From an uncultured Bacteroidales bacterium (GTDB lineage: Bacteria; Bacteroidota; Bacteroidia; Bacteroidales; Paludibacteraceae), in contig CALUML010000008.1 of NCBI GenBank assembly GCA_944321745.1, positions 1 to 37,489 on the forward strand: a stretch of DNA of 37,489 bases. Reading direction: 5' to 3'. A model generated the notes under the pieces. It was not told where the DNA came from, did no database searches, and was given only the letters and a program-made list of their open reading frames with translations. The translations under genes were made by a program, and so were the position numbers. Shown one piece after another: positions 27,557 through 33,741 of this stretch. Positions within the stretch are counted from its first letter, which is position 1, and each line of letters starts with the position of its first letter.

Positions 27557-28846
27557 ATGGATTTTCTAATCGTATTCTTTCTTATATTATTGAACGGCGT
27601 ATTCTCCATGTCGGAGATCGCTGTCGTTTCCGTCCGCAAGTCCAAGTTAAAAGTCGATATCCAGCAAGGCAACAAGTCTGCCAAAACTGCCTTGAAGTTG
27701 GCCGAAGAGCCTGACCGCTTTCTCTCCACTGTGCAAATCGGCATTACGCTCATCGGCATCCTCACCGGTATGTACTCCGGCGACGTGCTGGCCGGGCAGG
27801 TAGCCCCCGCCCTGGTGCGCTGGGGCATGTTGCCCGAGGCAGCCCACACGGTGGCCAAAGCGGTTATCGTCATCCTCGTCACCTACCTCACGTTAGTCAT
27901 CGGCGAACTGGTGCCCAAACGCCTCGGCATGAGTGCTTCTGAGGGCATAGCCAAAGCGGTAGCCCCGGTGATGAACCTGCTGTCAAAGCTGACCTACCCC
28001 CTCGTGTGGCTGCTGGCCCAAAGCACGGCGTTGTTCGTGAAAATGTTCGGCATCAAATCCGCTGAAAGCAAGGTGACAGAAGAAGAGATCAAATCTATCA
28101 TCCAGGAAGGAGCCGAGGGAGGCGAGGTGCAGGAAATCGAGCAGGACATCGTGGAGCGTGTGTTCACCCTGGGCGACCGCAAGGTGGAGTCTATCATGAC
28201 ACACCGCAACGACGTGGTATGGATTGACGTGGACATGACCCTGCCCGAAATACGCGAACTGATAGGCGCGAACATGTTCGAGTCATATCCCGTGGCCGAC
28301 CAAAGCCTGGACGAGGTATTGGGCATCGTGAGCCTGCAAGACCTTTTCTGCCAGATAGACAATCCGGACTTCGACCTGCGCAAACTTACCGTGCCGGCAC
28401 TCAACTTCCCGGAAACGATGGATGCCTACCGCGCCTTCGAACAGATGAAGGAGAAGCACGTGAAACAAGCGTTCATCGTGGACGAGTTCGGCAACATGCA
28501 GGGCATCATCACCTTCATGGACATCCTGGAGGCTTTGGTAGGCAAAATACCCGATGTGGAGGAAGAACCGATGATTGTGGAACGCGACGACCACAGCTGG
28601 TTCGTGGACGGCCGCTGCCCGTTCTACGACTTCCTGGAATACTTCGAACTGGAAGACCACTACGGCGACAACGACTACAACACCATCAGCGGGTTGTTGT
28701 TCGAATTGTTCGAACATGTGCCGACCACCGGTGAACAAACTGAGTGGGGGCCATTCACTTTCGAAGTGGCCGACATGGACGGTGCCCGCATCGACAAAGT
28801 GCTGGTGACGCGCAAGAAAGAAGAAGTGGAAGAAGCGGAGGAATAA
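27557..28846 (+). CDS. CNNM/CorC-family (hemolysin-like) membrane protein with CBS pair
   Basis: 429 residues. A DUF21/CNNM membrane domain covers 1-175, starting MDFLIVFFLILLNGVFSMSEIAVVSVRKSKL with further helices near 55-75, 90-115 and 130-160. A CBS pair follows: RKVESIMTHRNDVVWIDVDM to IVSLQDLFCQ, then FEQMKEKHVKQAFIVDEFGN to TFMDILEALVG. The CorC/HlyC C-terminal domain (about 340-425, DYNTISGLLFELFEHVPTTG) completes the layout. The family is linked to Mg2+/Na+-type divalent-cation export; the old name hemolysin is misleading. The 200 bases upstream (27357-27556) carry no clear promoter or supportable gene. It is probably monocistronic. Confidence 0.93.
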   Translation: MDFLIVFFLILLNGVFSMSEIAVVSVRKSKLKVDIQQGNKSAKTALKLAEEPDRFLSTVQIGITLIGILTGMYSGDVLAGQVAPALVRWGMLPEAAHTVAKAVIVILVTYLTLVIGELVPKRLGMSASEGIAKAVAPVMNLLSKLTYPLVWLLAQSTALFVKMFGIKSAESKVTEEEIKSIIQEGAEGGEVQEIEQDIVERVFTLGDRKVESIMTHRNDVVWIDVDMTLPEIRELIGANMFESYPVADQSLDEVLGIVSLQDLFCQIDNPDFDLRKLTVPALNFPETMDAYRAFEQMKEKHVKQAFIVDEFGNMQGIITFMDILEALVGKIPDVEEEPMIVERDDHSWFVDGRCPFYDFLEYFELEDHYGDNDYNTISGLLFELFEHVPTTGEQTEWGPFTFEVADMDGARIDKVLVTRKKEEVEEAEE

Positions 28847-28980
28847 CCGAGCCACGAGTTACAAAGCCAACGGCCTTGGGCATTTCATGAAGCAACGCCC
28901 TACGGCTAACAAGGAACATCATTCGTCCAAAATTTACGTCTATCTACGCCCTCAACGGAAAAATAATCTGAAATAGCAAC

Positions 28981-29676
28981 ATGATGAGAGCATCTATCAT
29001 CTTCGGGGGGCTTCTCCTGGCCGTGGCACTGACATCGTGCAGTCCGGCCGAAAAGCAAGAGGCAAATAATCCCAACAACGAACCTATGGAACTGAACGAC
29101 TTCACCACCATCAAACTGCTGCCGCCGGACACGGCTTGTACCGTGCCGCTCATGCAGGCGGCTCTGCACCGGCAAACGCACCGCGACATGACCGGGCCGA
29201 ACCTCTCTCTGCAACAACTGTCGGACATCTTGTGGATGGCCAACGGGGTGAACCGCCCCGACGGCAAACGCACCGTGCCCTCGGCCCTGGCTTTATACCC
29301 ATTGACCACCTATGCCGTGATGGAGAACGGCATCTACCGCTACGACCCCGCCGCTCACGAACTACAACCGGTGCTGGCGGGCGACCACCGCACACTGGCA
29401 GGCTTGCAGGACTTCGTGTACACGGCTCCGCTCAACCTCGTATTCATTGCCGACTACCGCCACTACGAGGGCGACCGCCCCGTGCCCGCCGAACGCCATC
29501 TTTACCTGGCCGCCCTCGATGCCGGACACTGCACGCAGAACGTCTACCTGTACTGCGCCGCCCACGGACTGAAAGCCGTGGTACGAGCCGGTGCCAAGGA
29601 AACCGCCCTGCTCGAAGCCCTCAGCCTCAATGACGGCCACCATCAATTCATCGTGGCGCAAACGGTAGGAAAATGA
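28981..29676 (+). CDS. SagB/nitroreductase-family lipoprotein
   Basis: 231 residues. Signal SIIFGGLLLAVALTSCSP with lipobox LTSC (Cys near 20) makes it a lipoprotein. The mature part has the SagB-like nitroreductase pattern: an arginine-containing start (ALHRQTHRDMTGPNLSLQQLSDILWMANGVNR), then RTVPSALALYPLTTYAVMENGIYRYDP, and the C-terminal AALDAGHCTQNVYLYCAAHGLKAVVRAGAKE. Members bind FMN and reduce or oxidise small substrates; some serve in azoline oxidation, but no peptide-maturation partners are present here. Periplasmic or envelope location is inferred from the lipobox. It is convergent with the TPR gene. Two Met codons (28981, 28984) are possible starts. Confidence 0.88.
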   Translation: MMRASIIFGGLLLAVALTSCSPAEKQEANNPNNEPMELNDFTTIKLLPPDTACTVPLMQAALHRQTHRDMTGPNLSLQQLSDILWMANGVNRPDGKRTVPSALALYPLTTYAVMENGIYRYDPAAHELQPVLAGDHRTLAGLQDFVYTAPLNLVFIADYRHYEGDRPVPAERHLYLAALDAGHCTQNVYLYCAAHGLKAVVRAGAKETALLEALSLNDGHHQFIVAQTVGK

Positions 29677-29691
29677 CAATTAAAAGTTGAT

Positions 29692-29760
29692 AATTGAAAA
29701 TTGAAAGTTGATAGTTTCCTGTGTGATAAATCGCCAACTATCAACTTTCAATTTTCAATT
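29692..29760. terminator. Perfect 25-bp-arm hairpin between convergent SagB-like and TPR genes
   Basis: Arms 29692-29716 and 29736-29760 are exact 25-base inverted copies made of the words AATTGAAA and GTTGA, with a 19-base loop. A further partial word copy lies at 29678-29691. The right arm includes the stop codon of the minus-strand TPR gene (29755-29757). A bidirectional terminator role is plausible. It belongs to the class of word-built intergenic hairpins seen across the window. Confidence 0.7.
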
Positions 29761-31383
29761 TTCCGCTTTTAGGAATGCCACTTTGTAGAGTTCCAGCCGG
29801 AAGTCCTGCTCCGTGGCAGTGCAGGTGTGCCGTTGCAAGCGGTCGAGGGTGCGCTCGTAAGTGCCTTCCTTGTAGTCCATGAGTATCTCCACGTGGGTTT
29901 TCATGGTGTCCACCAGCAACAGGCAACACAGGCGAGCAGTAGATCGTTTTTGGGAACGGCGATTGGCACACCATTGCTCCGCCCGGTCGGCAAAGTGGTC
30001 GAACTGCTCGTTGAACAAAGTCAGGCAGGCTTCCGGGGCATCCCAATGCAGCACCTGCCTATACCCCTTGGCAATGGCTTTTTTATACTCCTGACTGAGC
30101 AAGGGGCACTGCTCGGCGGGAGCACAAGCCGCATCAAGTTGCTCCTTCAAGTGTTGCAGGCGGCTTTCCAGCACGCGGTTGCGTTCCGTCTTGTAGGCGC
30201 ACAGCAAGCTTTGCTTCAGTTGGGCGTAGGATTCGCGTTGCTGCCGCTCACGTTCCAACGCCTCCCGCAGGTGCTTATTGCGGGTAGCGAGGCTTTCGTT
30301 TTCCGAAGCCAGTTTCCTGTTGCGGGTAGCCAGTTTCCCGTTCTCTTTGGCCAAGCGTTCGTTGCGCACATGCAAGTTCTTGTGCCGGACACGTGCCGTT
30401 GCCTGCCACCTTTTATAATAACGCACGAACCTCACCAGCAGCCACACTCCACTCGTCAGCACCACCACCGCTCCGCAGGCCACAAGTAGCCATATTGCGT
30501 CCTTTTTGTGGCGAACATCGAGCTTGTCCACTTGGGTCTGATGGATGTCTTGAAGTTCTTGGCTTAATTTACTTTCCATTCTATTCGTTTTCCTTTGCTG
30601 TTGCAAACTCAACGCCCCATAACATGCCAAAGCATCCGCATCATTCTGTAACTCAGCTATTTCGTATAATTGACGATAGCATTCTTTCTTCTGATAGTTT
30701 CCCATCGGGTATTTCAAAGCTTCTAACGAATAATGCTTGGCCGAATCCAATTGATTTGTTGAAAAATAGGAATTAGCGAGTGTCAATAATCGAAAAGATT
30801 GCTCATCCCGATAAAAAGGATAGGCAAGGCTTTGGTACAAGTAAAGACGGGCACTATCCTGCACACCTTCGCAATAATACAAAAAGCCTATTTGCTGGAG
30901 GGTTATGCCTAGAATGGTATCATCAGGGGCTACGGCTTGTGCTTCACGGATATAGCGCAAAGCAGCGGGCAAGTCTTTTGTTTCATAATAGAGGTTGCCT
31001 CCCATGCGGTTTAGGTTATACGCCACCATTTTCGGATAATTGGCCTCTCGATAGTACTTTATAGATTTTTCGAAATATGCATTGGATTGGGTATAATTCC
31101 TATTAAGATGAAGTATATCTCCTATGCCAGAATATATCCGTGCTCTAACCAATGGTTCTGTACGCCGATTAATCGCTTCCTCCGCTTGCGACAAATAATA
31201 AATGGCAGAATCAAACTGCAATGCAAACCTATAGTGCCAACCTTTTTCATAAAGTTGTGAGGCCGTGTCATTGTATGCCTGACCACTTGCCGTAAAAGCG
31301 AACAAAAAAGCCTGTATCAACACTTTGCGCCTTGTGAATACGCAGTTTACGTTATGGACACCATTAGTTAAAAAGTGTTTCAT
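29755..31383 (-). CDS. TPR sensor-like protein with one transmembrane helix and coiled coil
   Basis: 542 residues from the ATG at 31383 (MKHFLTNGVHNV). A second in-frame ATG at 31452 has the same preceding context, so the start is uncertain. Signal region KVLIQAFLFAFTASGQA. Helical TPR repeats lie at about 38-260 (YEKGWHYRFALQFDSAIYYL, KDLPAALRYIREAQAVAPDD, NQLDSAKHYSLEALKYP). One membrane helix is at about 296-320 (AIWLLVACGAVVVLTSGVWLL). A strict heptad coiled coil follows at 342-372 (ERLAKEN, GKLATRN, RKLASEN, ESLATRN). The C-terminal ~110 residues contain RLCCLLLVDTMKTHVEILMDYKEGTYERTL, possibly a degenerate helix-turn-helix. The layout is that of Bacteroidota periplasmic-TPR/cytoplasmic-regulator proteins. 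It is divergent from the lipoprotein gene at 31575. The 5' half is AT-richer than the 3' half. Confidence 0.85.
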   Translation of the reverse strand: MKHFLTNGVHNVNCVFTRRKVLIQAFLFAFTASGQAYNDTASQLYEKGWHYRFALQFDSAIYYLSQAEEAINRRTEPLVRARIYSGIGDILHLNRNYTQSNAYFEKSIKYYREANYPKMVAYNLNRMGGNLYYETKDLPAALRYIREAQAVAPDDTILGITLQQIGFLYYCEGVQDSARLYLYQSLAYPFYRDEQSFRLLTLANSYFSTNQLDSAKHYSLEALKYPMGNYQKKECYRQLYEIAELQNDADALACYGALSLQQQRKTNRMESKLSQELQDIHQTQVDKLDVRHKKDAIWLLVACGAVVVLTSGVWLLVRFVRYYKRWQATARVRHKNLHVRNERLAKENGKLATRNRKLASENESLATRNKHLREALERERQQRESYAQLKQSLLCAYKTERNRVLESRLQHLKEQLDAACAPAEQCPLLSQEYKKAIAKGYRQVLHWDAPEACLTLFNEQFDHFADRAEQWCANRRSQKRSTARLCCLLLVDTMKTHVEILMDYKEGTYERTLDRLQRHTCTATEQDFRLELYKVAFLKAEN

Positions 31384-31460
31384 GTCCGAAAGTTTAATCT
31401 TTATAATCCAGACGATTAAGCCGTTTTTTAAAGAAAATAGCATAACTTTCATGTCCGAAA
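31378..31460. repeat. Direct 14-base repeat around two candidate starts of the TPR gene
   Basis: TTTCATGTCCGAAA occurs at 31378-31391 and 31447-31460, 69 bases apart and so in the same frame. On the minus strand each copy reads TTTCGGACATGAAA and contains one of the two in-frame ATGs of the TPR gene. The word is partly palindromic (TTTC..GAAA), so it could be a paired operator or a duplicated start region. Confidence 0.6.
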
Positions 31461-31475
31461 AAATAAGGCATTTTA

Positions 31476-31508
31476 TTTGGCACTACAAAAGGCCGTGTTT
31501 TACTTTTG
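31476..31508 (+). promoter_or_regulatory. Promoter of the lipoprotein gene at 31575
   Basis: TTTG at 31476-31479 and TACTTTTG at 31501-31508, spaced by 21 bases, fit the Bacteroidota promoter. Transcription would start about 60 bases before the ATG. It overlaps the divergent promoter region of the TPR gene. Confidence 0.7.
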
Positions 31509-31535
31509 CCCTGTGCTTTCAGCAAAACTTTAGTA

Positions 31536-31543
31536 CAAAAGTA
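31536..31543 (-). promoter_or_regulatory. -7 box (TACTTTTG) for the TPR gene
   Basis: The minus strand reads TACTTTTG, a perfect TAnnTTTG, about 85 bases upstream of the ATG at 31452 and 153 upstream of the one at 31383. No well-spaced -33 is seen. Because it lies inside the leader of the divergent lipoprotein gene, the two promoters interlock. Confidence 0.55.
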
Positions 31544-31574
31544 AACATATTATTAATTCTTTAAACATTTCAAC

Positions 31575-32654
31575 ATGAAAAAGTGTTGTTTTTTCGTAAT
31601 GGCTACCATGGTAGCAGTGTTCACTGCATGTAACAATGAGTTTATGAACATGGGGCAAGAAGAGAATTTGACTCCAAACGCAACTCTTAAAAATAACAGT
31701 TCGGGAGAGGCGGAGGAAGAACCATTAAACTACATTTTTTTTGATTATCCACCCAGCCGTGAGTTTTTCCTCCACTTGGGCGAAGTGCATAATGCGTGCT
31801 TGGATAATCTATTAGAGCCTCTTGCCAATCTGCCCATGGCTCGCAACATAGAAACAGACACAGAGGTATTTGCTCTTGAATTAGATCTGCTGGATGATTT
31901 TGTTTTCCACCACGTGGTGGACTATCTCAACGAAGAATATAGCCTTACGCAGAGCGACTTGGCTGCCTGCGGCACATATCAAAACTTCTATGTGGATGAG
32001 CACCACGACTACTTGAGCAATCCGATGGTTGCCCCTACCATAGATTTGCAAGAATATTGGGGGATAACCCGTGAAATTTTATATAGCGAGGACATGGAAG
32101 CAGAACAAATGGCAGAAGAATTGGGAATATTGCTCGAAAGCGCATACGATGCGTTAATGGCAGAAGGCATGACGGCGGATGAGTTTACCTTCATGGCATA
32201 CTTGGGCATTACCCGAAGCTCCATCCTGTATTGGGACAATGACGACAACATGATGGCATACAATGACGTGTACAGATTGCCCGGAGATTTTGAAATTACC
32301 CAAGCCAAGCGAGGTCGCTTTTGGAGAGCCGATGGTCGGGGTGCCATAGCCGGAGGCATCGGAGCGGCAGCCAGCGGGTGCTGGTTCTTGGTGCCGCTGG
32401 TAGCCATTATCTCATCAGTCGTAGAAGCTATCAACGATGCAATCACGCAAAACCTGCAATCTTGGCAAGAAATAAATGCCTGCCAACCAGTAAACTTAAG
32501 TAACCAGGTAATGGTGTATAAGGAATGCATGGAAGATTTCCGGGCAAAATATAACTTGTTCGATGCTACGAAAGAGCCGCAGAATCCTTATCTTACAGGA
32601 AATTACTGGGATATTACGTTACCCGAAGAATATCTACTATATGACTTATACTGA
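31575..32654 (+). CDS. Lipoprotein of unknown function with glycine-zipper segment, AT-rich
   Basis: 359 residues. Signal FVMATMVAVFTACN with lipobox FTAC (Cys19). The mature protein is acidic and mostly helical (EDMEAEQMAEELGILLESAY), with no family I recognise. Residues 251-268 (RADGRGAIAGGIGAAASG) form a glycine-zipper-like stretch followed by the hydrophobic run CWFLVPLVAIISSVVEAINDAI. This looks like a membrane-inserting hairpin and recalls segments in class II bacteriocins and other Bacteroidota lipoproteins. The tail is YWDITLPEEYLLYDLY. Base composition is visibly more AT-rich than the neighbours, suggesting recent acquisition together with the 5' part of the divergent TPR gene. The function is not assignable; an exported membrane-active or self-associating protein is an inference. 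Confidence 0.82.
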   Translation: MKKCCFFVMATMVAVFTACNNEFMNMGQEENLTPNATLKNNSSGEAEEEPLNYIFFDYPPSREFFLHLGEVHNACLDNLLEPLANLPMARNIETDTEVFALELDLLDDFVFHHVVDYLNEEYSLTQSDLAACGTYQNFYVDEHHDYLSNPMVAPTIDLQEYWGITREILYSEDMEAEQMAEELGILLESAYDALMAEGMTADEFTFMAYLGITRSSILYWDNDDNMMAYNDVYRLPGDFEITQAKRGRFWRADGRGAIAGGIGAAASGCWFLVPLVAIISSVVEAINDAITQNLQSWQEINACQPVNLSNQVMVYKECMEDFRAKYNLFDATKEPQNPYLTGNYWDITLPEEYLLYDLY

Positions 32655-32793
32655 TCGCAATCCTGTCACTGGCAAAAAAAAAGCACGTCTTGCGCCGGTG
32701 ACTGGCAATAAGAGCAGAAACCAGGTAAGCCTTACAACCCATTTGGATTAAGCCAACATAAAAACATCATTAATTATCAAACCTCACAACATT

Positions 32794-33483
32794 ATGAAAA
32801 CTTTATCAAAAGCAACCATCCTGCTGGCGGCTCTGTGCACAGGCGGCCTGCACGTGCAAGCGCAAGAAGAAGCGGCCGACACCCGCGAGGCAGCCACTCC
32901 CTCCTTCTCGGCAGAAATTGGCATTGGTGCCAACCTGTTGCCCAACTACGGGCAAATGCTTTCGCCGCAAGGCGTGCATTACCGCAACCAATACAACCCG
33001 GTAACCGGTGCCTATGTACAACTGAACTACGTGTTTCGCAACCGCGACATGTTGGGCATCCGATATGCAGGCTACAGCACCATGGGCAATTACGAACTCG
33101 CCACCGGGCAGCGCATGGCCGAAAACATCCAGTACCAGTACGTGGCACCTCAATATGGCTTCCTCCAACCCGTGACACGCCGCGCCAACTTCCTGCTCAC
33201 CGTGGGCGTAGGCTACCTGAACTACAAGAATGACGGGCTTATGGACAACACGGAGGTAAAAGTCGTGTCGCACATGTTGGGAGTAAACGCCGGCCTGGCC
33301 CTCGACTGGCAACTGACGCGAAACTTCTCGGTTGGTTGCCGGATAGACGCTTTGGGTGGTTTCCTGGGCGACAAGCAGCATCGCACCATAGGCAACGAAA
33401 CCAACCGCGTGGAAACCAACCGGTGGAACACCATCCGCGTCACCCAGTTGGATCTCGGCATATACCTGCGCGCTCACTTCTGA
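32794..33483 (+). CDS. Predicted outer-membrane beta-barrel protein
   Basis: 229 residues with a signal peptide (ATILLAALCTGGLHVQAQ, cleavage after VQAQ). The mature chain alternates polar and hydrophobic residues in strands with aromatic girdles (FSAEIGIGANLLPNYGQML, GAYVQLNYVFRNRDMLGIRY, ANFLLTVGVGYLNYKN, MLGVNAGLALDWQLT). It ends LDLIYLRAHF-like (DLGIYLRAHF) with a terminal Phe, the typical barrel assembly signal. An eight-stranded barrel similar to DUF3575/opacity-type proteins is plausible, but no ligand is known. It lies 139 bases after the lipoprotein gene on the same strand, and a strong hairpin follows it. Confidence 0.85.
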   Translation: MKTLSKATILLAALCTGGLHVQAQEEAADTREAATPSFSAEIGIGANLLPNYGQMLSPQGVHYRNQYNPVTGAYVQLNYVFRNRDMLGIRYAGYSTMGNYELATGQRMAENIQYQYVAPQYGFLQPVTRRANFLLTVGVGYLNYKNDGLMDNTEVKVVSHMLGVNAGLALDWQLTRNFSVGCRIDALGGFLGDKQHRTIGNETNRVETNRWNTIRVTQLDLGIYLRAHF

Positions 33484-33500
33484 TTGTTTTCCTTGCCAAA

Positions 33501-33560
33501 CCGCAAAGAGCGCGGAGGACGCAAAGTTTTTTCTTTTTGCGTCCTCCGCGCTCTTTGCGG
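33501..33560. terminator. Perfect 25-bp-arm hairpin after the barrel gene
   Basis: Arms 33501-33525 and 33536-33560 are exact inverted copies made of CGCAAAG and GCGGAGGACG words. The loop is T-rich (GTTTTTTCTT). It lies 18 bases after the stop, so termination is plausible, although the T-run is in the loop rather than after the right arm. It shares the CGCAAAG word with the hairpins at 923, 5243, 9053 and 24241. Confidence 0.7.
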
Positions 33561-33645
33561 TGAAAAACACGCACCATTTTTGAAACTATTAACTTTTTCT
33601 TCACGAAGCGATTGTTAAACTTTCTGTTACTTTGCAAGTCCAATT

Positions 33646-33700
33646 AACCGTGTAATCGCATAATCGTGTAATTATTGAATCGCCGCACGATTGCACGGTT
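33646..33700. repeat. Imperfect hairpin of TAATCG words in the leader of the TonB-receptor gene
   Basis: AACCGTGTAATCG (33646-33658) pairs with CGATTGCACGGTT (33688-33700) with one mismatch. The loop and right flank carry more related words (TAATCGTGTAAT, ATTGAATCG, ATTCAATGATTAAACGATT up to 33733). It lies just before the start at 33742. A weak -7-like TTACTTTG at 33627-33634 precedes it. Confidence 0.55.
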
Positions 33701-33741
33701 ATGCGCGTCCATAATTCAATGATTAAACGATTCTACAATTG

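Noticed and set aside
27387..27569. Short frame (60 codons) upstream of and overlapping the CNNM-type gene
   Set aside because: Pro/Ser-rich with no promoter or domain; could be a leader peptide but nothing in the sequence supports it.
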